From Methanobacterium sp. (GTDB taxonomy: Archaea; Methanobacteriota; Methanobacteria; Methanobacteriales; Methanobacteriaceae), in the NCBI GenBank assembly GCA_012838205.1, contig DUPR01000024.1, forward strand, positions 62,001 through 126,000: DNA of 64,000 bases, read 5' to 3'. Made by a program: the position numbers and the translations under genes. Below the pieces are notes generated by a model. The model did no database searches. It saw only the letters and a program-made list of their open reading frames with translations, and was not told where the DNA came from. Positions 21,562 through 29,671 of this stretch are shown here, piece after piece. Numbering within the stretch: position 1 is the first letter of the stretch; each line of letters opens with the position of its first letter.

Positions 21562-23643
21562 ATGAGTCTTGAATCCTTGGATTCCCCAATCAGGGAAATA
21601 ATAAGGGATTCTTATCCTCAGATCCAGGATGTGAACCCCGCCCAGAAAGCTGTGCTTGATGCTGGTTTACTGGATAATCCAGAAAATTATATCATTGCCA
21701 TTCCTACCGCCAGTGGAAAAACCCTTCTGGGAGTGATGGCTGCACTGCGCACCATACTTGATGGAGGTAAAGTGGTTTATGCAGTTCCACTCCTATCTAT
21801 ACAGAATGAAAAAGTGAAGGAATTCAAAAAATTCGAGGAACATGGCATAAAAGTGGGTAAACATCCTTCTTCATCTGATCTGGCAGTGATGGTCTTCGAA
21901 TCATACGATGCCTTGACCCGTTTCTCTTGGAACACGTTATCAGAAGTGGATTTACTAATTGTGGATGAATTTCACATGATCGGAGAGTACAGTCGTGGCC
22001 CTACCATCGAATGTGCCATAACACGTTCCCGCATGTTAAATGAAGGTATGCGGATTATTGCATTATCTGCCACCCTCCAGAACATGGAAGAATTATCTAC
22101 CTGGCTAACTGCCCAAGTGGTGGAGCATGATTACCGTCCAGTTCCACTTTTTAAAGATATTCTTAATGCAGAGGAATACGGAACCAAAAACAAAAACGAT
22201 GTTATTCTAAATATCCTCAAAGAGTCTGTGGATGAATCCAGTCAAGCCCTGGTTTTTGTCTCCACCCGTCGCTTCACTGAATCTCTGGCCAACTATTTAG
22301 CAGGAAAAATTAAAAGAAACTTACCTAGTGATAAAAAAAAGGCATTTGAAACTGTGGCTGAGAAGATACTGGATGTTCCTAGGAGAAGAGGCTCACTACC
22401 CACAGAAGTATGTCACAAACTAGCAGAATGTGCTCAGAATGGTATGGCCTTCCACCATGCAGGATTGTTTGACCGGCAAAAAGAGATAATAGAAGAAGAG
22501 TTCCGTGCTGGGAATCTGCTGATGATAACTGCCACCCCCAGCTTAATGTACGGAGTTAACTTACCATCAAAAAACGTTGTTATCAGGGATTACACCCGTT
22601 GGACCAGTCAAGGCCCTCAACCCATACCAGTATTTGATTATCTGCAGATGTCTGGGCGTGCTGGACGTCCTGGATATGATGAAGAGGGTTTTTCATATCT
22701 TATTGCCAAAACTCTGCCTGAAGCAGAACAATTACAACACCAGTATGTTTATGGGGAAATTGAAGCAACAAACTCCCGTCTTTTGGAAAATAGGGACGCT
22801 GTTTTCCGGCAGATCATCTCGCAAGTAGCATCTGGTATGGCTAAAAATCCTGAAGAATTAATGGATTTTTTCAATGACACCTTCTCTGGCTTCCAGATAA
22901 CTCACTCTGAATACTCATCCTTATTTGCCTCAGACACCCTCCAATTTCAAATTAAAGAAGCTTTGGATTTTTTAATTGAAAATGGCATGATCCAAGCTGT
23001 TCCTGGAGGATTGAAGGCAACAACTTTTGGCATGTTAGTAGCCAAGAGTAACTATGCAGTAGAGACTGCTGTTCGTCTGAAAGAATTTGCACGTTCCGAT
23101 GCCAATACTGATATGTCCCGTTTAGTGTATGAAATCTGTCGCACTCCTGACATTATACCACTCTCCTTAAAAGGCCGGAAAACCAGAGACCCTATCCGAG
23201 AACGTCTCAACAATGCTGGTTTGTTTGTTGTTGACATTGGTAATCAGGAGGCCACTGCCGCCACAATGCTGGAGTGGATGGATGAAAGAAGCGAATATGA
23301 GATTGAAAATGCCTTCAATGTCTATGCAGCATCCACCCGGAGGGCTGCTTATGATGCTTCCCTTCTTGTGAAGTTCCACCGTGAGATCTGCCAGATTCTG
23401 GGAGTTTATAGCGGACTAGATTCCATGGAAACATTGGCCGCACGCCTATACTATGGTGTGAAAGAGGAACTTCTACCCCTGGTAGTTAGTGTTAAACGGT
23501 TAGGCCGTAAAAGGGCCAGAGCACTAGTCGATGCCTTTGGAACTGATTTGCGTTATGCATCACGTGCTGAATTACTGCGTATTGAGGGTATCGGGCCTAA
23601 AACAGCCGAAAATATACTAAAAAAATACCATACTGTTGATTGA
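21562..23643 (+). CDS. hel308: ATP-dependent DNA helicase Hel308 (Ski2 family)
   Basis: A 3'-5' DNA helicase that remodels stalled replication forks and helps recombination repair in archaea. Superfamily 2 motifs occur in order: Q-motif-like NPAQKAVLDAG, Walker A PTASGKTLLG, motif II VDEFHMIGE (a DEFH variant of DExH), motif III ALSATLQN, motif V ATPSLMYGVNLP and motif VI QMSGRAGRPGYD. The C-terminus has a ratchet domain and a helix-hairpin-helix (RIEGIGPKTAENIL). The 693-residue length is normal for the family. It starts seven bases after moaC. Confidence 0.95.
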   Translation: MSLESLDSPIREIIRDSYPQIQDVNPAQKAVLDAGLLDNPENYIIAIPTASGKTLLGVMAALRTILDGGKVVYAVPLLSIQNEKVKEFKKFEEHGIKVGKHPSSSDLAVMVFESYDALTRFSWNTLSEVDLLIVDEFHMIGEYSRGPTIECAITRSRMLNEGMRIIALSATLQNMEELSTWLTAQVVEHDYRPVPLFKDILNAEEYGTKNKNDVILNILKESVDESSQALVFVSTRRFTESLANYLAGKIKRNLPSDKKKAFETVAEKILDVPRRRGSLPTEVCHKLAECAQNGMAFHHAGLFDRQKEIIEEEFRAGNLLMITATPSLMYGVNLPSKNVVIRDYTRWTSQGPQPIPVFDYLQMSGRAGRPGYDEEGFSYLIAKTLPEAEQLQHQYVYGEIEATNSRLLENRDAVFRQIISQVASGMAKNPEELMDFFNDTFSGFQITHSEYSSLFASDTLQFQIKEALDFLIENGMIQAVPGGLKATTFGMLVAKSNYAVETAVRLKEFARSDANTDMSRLVYEICRTPDIIPLSLKGRKTRDPIRERLNNAGLFVVDIGNQEATAATMLEWMDERSEYEIENAFNVYAASTRRAAYDASLLVKFHREICQILGVYSGLDSMETLAARLYYGVKEELLPLVVSVKRLGRKRARALVDAFGTDLRYASRAELLRIEGIGPKTAENILKKYHTVD

Positions 23644-23733
23644 ATATATTATAAATAGGTTTTGATATTTTTTAGTCAACTTAAACTGCAAATATTAGGT
23701 GAAAAGTCAGAAAGTTTAAAAAAAGTTGAAAAC

Positions 23734-24264
23734 ATGCTTGTTAAAGATTTGGACTTTGAAGGAAAAATAAGTAAAATGGATCTTATTGCCCTCCTTAAAG
23801 AAGAAGCACAACAGATACATATGAATGATTTTATTAAAACGTGCAGCTTCCTTAGAAAAAGTATGGAACATGTTCATCCCAAATTTAAGGAAGAATATAT
23901 TAAAATGTATGTTGAAGGTTTTTTAAAGGGTTATAGGGATGTTAAAAATGATAAAACCACTTATGAAGGTTTTGTTAATAATGAAAAACTGGAAGAAGCA
24001 ATAATTCTTCTAGAACAACAGGAAAAGTTAATGGAAGAAGAATTTGGTAAGGGTAATCCATCATTTAAACCCTACATGATATTATCTCTCTATACTACAT
24101 TTGTTATGGATGAACCAGTCCATCCAGAAGGTACCCCTTTTCCAGGGGGTTTAACTGTTCGTAAAAATGGAAAAATTTATTATTGCCCAGTTAAAGCAAA
24201 TAATGAGAATAATCCACTGGCAGTTTGTGGCTTCTGCATTGCCGAACAAGAACCAGATATGTAA
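23734..24264 (+). CDS. DUF2115 (UPF0305) family protein, copy 1
   Basis: A methanogen-specific protein of unknown function. The family features are an N-terminal EA..IH.ND block ([12 protein letters not shown]), [21 protein letters not shown] and a C-terminal cysteine cluster YYCPVK..CGFC that could bind a metal. I place the start at the ATG at 23734 (176 residues). There the protein begins like its paralogue downstream; the frame is open back to a TTG at 23662, but those residues do not align. It is the first of two tandem DUF2115 genes and lies 90 bases after hel308. Confidence 0.85.
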   Translation: MLVKDLDFEGKISKMDLIALLKEEAQQIHMNDFIKTCSFLRKSMEHVHPKFKEEYIKMYVEGFLKGYRDVKNDKTTYEGFVNNEKLEEAIILLEQQEKLMEEEFGKGNPSFKPYMILSLYTTFVMDEPVHPEGTPFPGGLTVRKNGKIYYCPVKANNENNPLAVCGFCIAEQEPDM

Positions 24265-24363
24265 TTATTTTTTAGGTGTCTTATCATTTGTAATAAAATA
24301 AAATTAAATTAGGAAGTAGATTAAAAAAAAATCTATCCAGATTAATAATGTGGAGAATAGTTA

Positions 24364-24900
24364 ATGGCCATAAAGCTGACTGAAATGGATTTTGACCAGA
24401 AAATATCCAGAAATGATCTTCTGAAAGTTTTGAAAAATGAGGCAAGATCCATTCATATCCAGGATATTATGAAGGCCTCCAATTTCATTAGAGATGATGC
24501 CAAATTCATGCCACGAACAGAACGCGAAGATTATATAGCCAGATTCACCAAAGCTTTTTTTGCCCGTATTAAGGATATAAAAGATGATGGAACTATATAT
24601 ACTGGAGAAGTAGATCCGGATACTCTTTCTGAATTTCTGGAAATTCAGAATCAACTGGCTCAAAAATCCAATAGCAGTGATGAAGAATGTTTCCATCGCA
24701 TAGCTTGTGTAGTTGCCACTTACACTACATTTGTCAGGGAAGAATCAATCCATCCTGTGGGAACCAGATTTCCCGGTGGTTTCACACTGCAACTGGTTAA
24801 CGGTGTCTATTTGTGCCCTGTAAAAGATAAACAGAAGGACACACCCAGTGCACTGTGTCGATTTTGTGTTGCAGTGCAAGATGAAAGTGTGGATATGTAA
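24364..24900 (+). CDS. DUF2115 (UPF0305) family protein, copy 2
   Basis: Tandem paralogue of the preceding gene, 178 residues. Aligned blocks include [20 protein letters not shown] with [27 protein letters not shown] and the cysteine end LCPVK..LCRFC. The four cysteines fall at the same places in both copies, which supports a shared metal or structural site. Function is unknown. The copies are clearly diverged, so the duplication is not recent. No strong ribosome site is seen before the ATG (GAGAATAGTT). Confidence 0.85.
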   Translation: MAIKLTEMDFDQKISRNDLLKVLKNEARSIHIQDIMKASNFIRDDAKFMPRTEREDYIARFTKAFFARIKDIKDDGTIYTGEVDPDTLSEFLEIQNQLAQKSNSSDEECFHRIACVVATYTTFVREESIHPVGTRFPGGFTLQLVNGVYLCPVKDKQKDTPSALCRFCVAVQDESVDM

Positions 24901-24949
24901 AAACATCACCCAATTTGTGAGGAATTGTTTTCCTTTTATAAAGCTTTGA

Positions 24950-25565
24950 TTAGGAACAATCCCCCAGGTATATGAAGTAGGTTGAGCGTCATTTTCCACA
25001 CCCACTCCACTGATAACCGTAACATATTGACAAAATATCCTTTTTTGGTCCGTTATTTAACATACACTGTCGATCTTGTTTCTGCCATAATAGACACCAA
25101 ATCTCATCACGGCACTTTTGGATATGGGGCATGGCCTCTCTGGCTGTGACTGGTCTCCACTTTGTATTGGAAATTTTTTTTGATCCTATACCTAAAAACA
25201 AAGATCCTGTATCGTGGGGGTAATCTTGGCAGTTATTGGAAGTGAGGTATATATCAAGAATCCATTATGAAATGATATTTTGACTATTAGATAATCCCTC
25301 CTAATACTTGACTGAAGAGTACTGTATTTTCATTTTTAATTAGGATACTTTAATTTACTTCAAGTTCTTGGACATTTGCTTAATGTTGGGTTTTGATGGC
25401 AGCATCCAAGGGTAGTACCTACATATCATCACCTTGAATGAACAATTTATCAACCAATCTAACCATGGGAGATAATTTCCTATAGATCTTATCTAAGACA
25501 AGCCAACTGTTAAATCTGAATTTTCTAAGTAGCAACCTAATATCTGAAAAACTAATCTTAGACAT
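24950..25565 (-). pseudogene. Decayed gene for a cysteine-rich (probable Fe-S) protein
   Basis: Joining minus-strand frames gives a coherent protein. It starts at the ATG at 25565 (MSKISFSDIRLLLRKF..), runs through VRLVDKLFIQGDD to a stop, then continues in another frame as CRYYPWMLPSKPN. After a damaged stretch it resumes as NCQDYPHDTGSLFLGIGSKK, RPVTAREAMPHIQKC, ILSICYGYQWSGCGK, a TGA stop and a short tail. The pattern C-x-x-YP-x-D-x-G..FLG.G..K....RPVT..EA..H...C and a C-terminal ILSIC..C resembles the end of a family of cysteine-rich, presumed iron-sulfur proteins. At least two frameshifts and two stops make it non-functional. A 70-residue frame at 24989-25201 is its longest intact piece. 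Confidence 0.55.
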
Positions 25566-25646
25566 TGAATAATAGAACTATCTAACTTTGTTAATAATTT
25601 TTAGCGTGAATGGAATCTCTTAATAGAAATACTAAATAAATCAGTA

Positions 25647-25658
25647 AAGTATATACTT
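25647..25658 (+). promoter_or_regulatory. Perfect palindrome AAGTATATACTT upstream of the RHH gene
   Basis: A 12-bp perfect palindrome whose centre doubles as a TATA box, 22 bases before the ATG of the small ribbon-helix-helix gene. Transcription from it would start at or next to the ATG, giving a leaderless mRNA. Small RHH repressors often bind such sites over their own promoters, so autoregulation is plausible but inferred. Confidence 0.4.
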
Positions 25659-25680
25659 GTAATGAATCGTAATAATATAC

Positions 25681-25818
25681 ATGACAAAAAAGAAGAGCGT
25701 TTACATTAGACTGGAACCGGAATATATTGAAAAAATAGATCGTATTGCCAAAAAAGAGGACAGATCACGATCATATATCATACGCAGAATGATCATGAAT
25801 GGACTAGGTAAAAAGTAA
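25681..25818 (+). CDS. Ribbon-helix-helix (CopG/Arc-type) DNA-binding protein
   Basis: A 45-residue protein. After a lysine-rich start comes the beta strand SVYIRLEPEYIEKIDRIA, then the turn KKEDRSRSYIIRRMIMNGL. The pattern V.IRL...YI..ID..A....RSRS.IIR.MI is a complete RHH domain, which dimerises and inserts the paired strand into the DNA major groove. There is no separate effector domain. No toxin gene follows directly on the plus strand, so it may be a stand-alone regulator or an antitoxin without partner. Confidence 0.8.
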   Translation: MTKKKSVYIRLEPEYIEKIDRIAKKEDRSRSYIIRRMIMNGLGKK

Positions 25819-25828
25819 TACTTTTTTT
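25810..25828 (+). terminator. Hairpin terminator overlapping the RHH stop codon
   Basis: AAAAAGT (25810-25816) and ACTTTTT (25820-25826) pair around AAT and run into further T residues. The stop codon TAA lies inside the loop side, so the gene and its terminator are packed together. Confidence 0.5.
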
Positions 25829-25978
25829 ATATATTTTATTAAGACTAGTTATATAAAATGGATAAATATTTGCTACACAATTAATAAAAAACAAACATTT
25901 TTTCGTGAAAAATCACTCTTTTTGAGTGAACACTTACCTAAGCACCATAAATATATAAATAAACCTCAAAAACATTAT

Positions 25979-26281
25979 TTAAAAAAAATAACCAGCTTGT
26001 AACAAATAAAATGTTTCATTTTCCTTTTTCTTGTCTCGGATTTTATCCATAAGTTGGATTTTGCCTTCAAATTCCATCTGAAAATCTTTCTGAAATTTTT
26101 CCCATCTTTCTGGGTCTTTAGTTAACCATAAATTTGATTCATTATTATTGGATGAGTATTTCGATAAAAAAATCCGCTGTGAGTGTTTTTGCTTGTCAGT
26201 ATTTGACCAGACTTCATTCACCACTTTCTTGAATTTGCTGATTCTCTTCGGATATTTATGTGAAACAATTTTTTTAACCAT
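25979..26281 (-). CDS. Small DUF488-like protein
   Basis: A 100-residue basic protein. Its second half, SNLWLTKDPERWEKFQKDF..EF followed by LMDKIRDKKKENETFYLLQA, resembles the C-terminal part of DUF488 proteins. In those, a dipeptide before HDPE(R/K)WEEF is followed by a region ending TLLYAAKD. The N-terminal half does not show the usual DUF488 opening strand, so the gene may be shortened or highly diverged. Function is unknown. The ORF begins with ATG preceded by AGGGGG (AATTAGGGGGTAAT), a good ribosome site. The gene lies 46 bases downstream of the HEAT-like gene on the same strand. Confidence 0.5.
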   Translation of the reverse strand: MVKKIVSHKYPKRISKFKKVVNEVWSNTDKQKHSQRIFLSKYSSNNNESNLWLTKDPERWEKFQKDFQMEFEGKIQLMDKIRDKKKENETFYLLQAGYFF

Positions 26282-26327
26282 ATTACCCCCTAATTCTATT
26301 TGAGGGGTTTCTAGTATATTAATTTAT

Positions 26328-26945
26328 CTAATCACACCTGTCCAAAAAACATTGCGCCATGCTCCGGGTCTTGGAACTTTCACTTTCCAACTGGGTTCGA
26401 ACAAACTCTTCGATCTTTCGCGGATCATCAACTTCATGATAGATCTTCATAAGTGCCTCAATAGCATATGCTTTGATGAGTTCCTTCTGCTTACCCTGGT
26501 GAATATCATCAATACTCATGAGTATGTCAATAATTTTGGATTCTAGCTCCGGTTTGTTCCGGATGATCACACCTGAATTTAAGGCCACATGAGATGCAGT
26601 CATAGCTTTATCTCCACCCAATATTCCATAATACTCATCAAAAATCTCTTCGAACCTATTATTCACATCGACACTTGTTAAACTGGCCAGAATATAGATT
26701 GCAATATACTTATGGAAGTTATTTTTACTGAAAAGCATCTCCTGGAAGTAATCCCACTCAGAATATAAAAAGTGGGGATTGTCTTCAGCAATGATTTGCA
26801 GAGATTGGAAGCTGTTAAACCTGGTATTATTATCCTTTGACTGAACTCCTCTCAACAGTTCTTGGAATAATTTTTTATCATTTACAGCTTTGTTAGCCAG
26901 AACTCCAACATCAACATTTTTCTTATTTAAATCATATTTTGACAA
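26328..26945 (-). CDS. HEAT/armadillo-like helical repeat protein
   Basis: A 205-residue all-helical protein. Repeating helical pairs can be traced ([65 protein letters not shown]), the pattern of HEAT or armadillo repeats used for protein-protein contacts. No catalytic motif is seen. It starts with TTG four bases after GGGAG; the ribosome-site region is present twice in tandem upstream. It probably shares a transcript with the downstream DUF488-like gene. The partner is unknown. Confidence 0.6.
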   Translation of the reverse strand: MSKYDLNKKNVDVGVLANKAVNDKKLFQELLRGVQSKDNNTRFNSFQSLQIIAEDNPHFLYSEWDYFQEMLFSKNNFHKYIAIYILASLTSVDVNNRFEEIFDEYYGILGGDKAMTASHVALNSGVIIRNKPELESKIIDILMSIDDIHQGKQKELIKAYAIEALMKIYHEVDDPRKIEEFVRTQLESESSKTRSMAQCFLDRCD

Positions 26946-26946
26946 T

Positions 26947-26982
26947 ATTCTCCCTCTTTTTATTATTCTCCCTCTTTTTTTA
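26947..26982 (-). repeat. Tandem 18-bp duplication of the ribosome-binding region
   Basis: The unit reads on the minus strand as AATAAAAAGAGGGAGAAT and occurs twice in a row with one or two differences, ending directly before the TTG start of the HEAT-like gene. Each copy carries GAGGGAG, so there are two SD-like sites 18 bases apart; only the proximal one is correctly spaced. Confidence 0.6.
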
Positions 26983-27017
26983 TTTTGTAAATATGGATTA
27001 TTAATAGTAATGACTTT

Positions 27018-27401
27018 TTATAAAAGAGCAGGCGCGAATTTTGCTAGTAAATAGAGATCTTCATTGCCCGCAATTACACTGTGCTTAATGTCTGCAGGTA
27101 TAACCACAGAAACTCCGGATTCATATTCAATCTCTTTTCCATTGAGAAAAGCTTTCCCCTGACCTTCTAAAACTTCATGTAACTCTAATTTTCCTTCATG
27201 GAAATGTTCACCAATTTGACATCCTGCCTTAATTTTTACTAAATGACAACTTAAGGTGTTATCGGTTGAATTGGCTTTCACAAGATGTTTCAGATAAACT
27301 CCTTCAAAAGCAGTTTCATTCCATTTTAAATCATTAATATTGATATCATCAGCCATAAATACAATCTTGCCGCTATTCAAGGTTTCGAAGTTCAGACTCA
27401 T
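27018..27401 (-). CDS. Cupin-domain protein
   Basis: A 127-residue single cupin (small beta barrel). Cupin motif 1 is GCQIGEHFHEGKLELHEVLEG, with two histidines and a glutamate that can bind a metal; motif 2 is VVIPADIKHSVIAGNED. Whether it is an enzyme or a small-molecule sensor cannot be told. I use the ATG at 27401, eight bases after GGAGTGAT; a GTG at 27410 lies on that ribosome site. It is monocistronic by spacing. Confidence 0.85.
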   Translation of the reverse strand: MSLNFETLNSGKIVFMADDININDLKWNETAFEGVYLKHLVKANSTDNTLSCHLVKIKAGCQIGEHFHEGKLELHEVLEGQGKAFLNGKEIEYESGVSVVIPADIKHSVIAGNEDLYLLAKFAPALL

Positions 27402-27642
27402 TTCAATCACTCCTTAACCTAAGAATATAAATTTAACCCAAATTAAATTTACGTATTATTTCTTTATCGTTGACTACTCCATACATTTTCCCTTAACCAT
27501 TTAGTTTGGTTAGAATTCTCTGTCTATACTAAAAAAAACTCAAATAATCAAAATTTAATGGATAATGATGCTTATCGTTTTTACTCCTAAATTACAAGCA
27601 CGATCTCATGTATCAACTGATATCACATTATTTGAATATTGT

Positions 27643-28467
27643 TTACGGTTTTGCCTTGATTTCATCCTTGATTGAGGACTTATCAGGTGTTATGAATTTT
27701 TTGGCTGTAACTGCTTGGTGGGTTTTACCTTTATAAGTTACCTTGCAATTTATGGCTTTTTGTGGGCATAAAGAAACACAACGCATACAGAATTGACATT
27801 TACACTTGTATATTGGGTATTCTTTCATTTCAATATTGTTTAATGGACATATTTGGGAGCATATCCCACACTGGTTGCATTTAGATTTTTTCACTTGAAA
27901 TCCCAACAATTTTTGCTGGGATTTCCACTCCCATGAACGCATTAAAAAACGACTCATATTACATAGAAAAGTAGGTAGTACTGGGAAAGATCCCCAATTT
28001 GCCTCATCATTAATTATTGCCTTGGCATATTTATCGGCTTTTTTAAGTCCTTCTTCTATTAATTTGCTTCTGGTCTCATCACTTTGAATGAAAAAAATAT
28101 TCAATGGCATTATGATTTCACAAGCACCTATTGGTTCATATCCCTTTTTTTTCAGTTTATTATGAAGAGGTCCCACAATTCCACCGGAATATCCTGCAAG
28201 AGTATCCAACATAAATACTGGAGTTCCATCAGTTATCGGAAGGGATTCAATAAATTCCCATACCAATGGGTAAGTGGATAATCCTGCCACTGGGAATGCT
28301 AACCCCAAAGTGTGTTGAAGGTTAATAGTTTCAGGGTCGGATTTCTCTATGGGGCGAAGTTGAACCTGAACTCCATATTTTTTAAAGGTTTCTACCATCT
28401 TCTCCACTAAAATAATAGTATTCCCAGTTCCAGAAAAATAGTAGAATTCCACTTTTTCAATTTGCAT
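27643..28467 (-). CDS. EFR1-type flavodoxin-ferredoxin fusion protein
   Basis: A soluble electron-transfer protein. The N-terminal flavodoxin-like domain has the FMN phosphate loop YYFSGTGNTIILVEKM; the C-terminal part has two [4Fe-4S] clusters, CNQCGICSQICP and CQFCMRCVSLCP. These EFR1-type proteins are common in anaerobes and their partners are unknown. The frame opens at a GTG (28476); I prefer the ATG at 28467, where the protein starts at the usual MQIEKVEFYYFSGTGN, but the choice is not certain. A TetR repressor gene lies 225 bases upstream on the same strand. Confidence 0.88.
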   Translation of the reverse strand: MQIEKVEFYYFSGTGNTIILVEKMVETFKKYGVQVQLRPIEKSDPETINLQHTLGLAFPVAGLSTYPLVWEFIESLPITDGTPVFMLDTLAGYSGGIVGPLHNKLKKKGYEPIGACEIIMPLNIFFIQSDETRSKLIEEGLKKADKYAKAIINDEANWGSFPVLPTFLCNMSRFLMRSWEWKSQQKLLGFQVKKSKCNQCGICSQICPLNNIEMKEYPIYKCKCQFCMRCVSLCPQKAINCKVTYKGKTHQAVTAKKFITPDKSSIKDEIKAKP

Positions 28468-28701
28468 CTTTACCACTTGCTTTATGATTGTTTAATAATA
28501 TTTGACAATTCCATTATAGGCAGGCATCGGCACACTTTCTACCCCCTAATAATCGGAAATTGTGAAAGGTAGTATGGGTAGGATGAAACTAAAAATTACG
28601 TTAATATTTTTGTTTTCCTATTTTTCTGTTTTGATTTACCATATCCACCATCCACAAGCTTTTTTAGAACTTTATAATTAAACTCCTTAAAAATTGCTGA
28701 A

Positions 28702-29289
28702 TTAGATTTCTATTGATTTGATGAATTTTTCCTCAAAATATTGCATTACTTCTTCCAGCACTAAATCTTCATCAAAAAACATGTACCCTAAAACCCCATC
28801 CAGAGCTGCCATAAGGGTCACAGCGCTGATTTTGGAATTGTGGGGTTTGAATTCGCCCATTTTTATTCCCATATTGAATGCATCCTCAAAAAAGATGATA
28901 TAATCAGCGGTGTACTGCTTATAATATTTTAAAAGATCAGGATTTTCTAGTAGTTTAGACATGGAAAGAAATAAGAATGAAGTTTCTCTGGGATGACCCA
29001 TCCAGTAACGTAGGTAATTTTCAATATAACACAAAATTCCTTTCTTAACAGACGAGGACTCTAAAGCAGTGTCAATTATTTTTTCGACTTTTGAACTGAT
29101 TTTTTCGTTGGCTTGGATCAAGATTGTGTCTTTGCTTGGAAAGTAATGGTATAATCCACCCTTACTTATTCCTGCTTTACGGGCAATAGCCTCCATTGTC
29201 GTATTTTCGTACCCATTTTTAAGGAAAACATCAATTGCTGCTTCGGTTATCTCATTTATCCGCTTTTCTCGTGATTTTCTTGGTACCAT
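28702..29289 (-). CDS. TetR/AcrR family transcriptional regulator
   Basis: A 195-residue repressor. The N-terminal helix-turn-helix is complete (INEITEAAIDVFLKNGYENT then IARKAGISKGGLYHYFPSKD); the rest is the helical ligand-binding and dimer domain. The ATG at 29289 follows GGAGG at five bases; a TTG at 29304 lies in the operator. A 15-bp palindrome sits just upstream, so the gene is likely self-repressed. The flavodoxin-ferredoxin gene downstream on the same strand may be co-regulated by read-through. The inducer is unknown. Confidence 0.93.
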   Translation of the reverse strand: MVPRKSREKRINEITEAAIDVFLKNGYENTTMEAIARKAGISKGGLYHYFPSKDTILIQANEKISSKVEKIIDTALESSSVKKGILCYIENYLRYWMGHPRETSFLFLSMSKLLENPDLLKYYKQYTADYIIFFEDAFNMGIKMGEFKPHNSKISAVTLMAALDGVLGYMFFDEDLVLEEVMQYFEEKFIKSIEI

Positions 29290-29303
29290 AAAACCCTCCA
29301 ACA

Positions 29304-29318
29304 AACCGACCGTCGGTT
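29304..29318 (-). promoter_or_regulatory. TetR-type operator
   Basis: AACCGAC-C-GTCGGTT is a 7-bp inverted repeat with one central base, a form typical of TetR/AcrR operators. It lies 15 bases upstream of the tetR ATG, directly ahead of the ribosome site, where a bound repressor would block transcription. Confidence 0.75.
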
Positions 29319-29671
29319 AATTATTATTAGTGTATCATAATGTTATATAAAAATTTCCAAGAAAAATAAAAATAGTAAATAATGTCTGGTTAATGTCCTT
29401 AAACAAAAAACCAAAATTATCATAGTACACCCTATTGTCATTAATATATGTATAAAAATAGATATCCTCAAGCTAATAGTGTTATAGCGTTAGTATGATA
29501 TGTGTATATAAAAAATGCATAATATTAAAAACCATGTGATTTTCAATAAACTCAAATGGTTAAATAAATAATATCGTAGATTAAAAAAATAGAAATAATG
29601 TGAAAAAAATTCTCTTTTAACTGGATAATTACACTTGTAGAATTTTACCAAATAAAAATGAATTTGATCAT
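29319..29671. other. AT-rich intergenic region between tetR and the radical SAM gene
   Basis: Divergent promoters must lie here: TTATATAAAAATT near 29342 and several TATATA stretches at 29440-29515. I see no coding frame, decayed gene or structured RNA. Confidence 0.5.

Noticed and set aside
22577..22828. 83-residue second-frame ORF inside hel308
   Set aside because: It overlaps the helicase motif VI region in another frame; codon pattern follows hel308.
24989..25201. 70-residue Cys-rich ORF taken as a gene
   Set aside because: Its flanks in other frames extend the same protein, so it is a fragment of the Fe-S pseudogene, not an independent gene.
25890..25955. Run of small inverted repeats (TTTTTCGTGAAAAA, CACTCTTTTTGAGTG) considered as a replication origin or small RNA
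   Set aside because: No repeated origin-recognition boxes and no orc1/cdc6 gene nearby; likely just terminator-like AT-rich hairpins.
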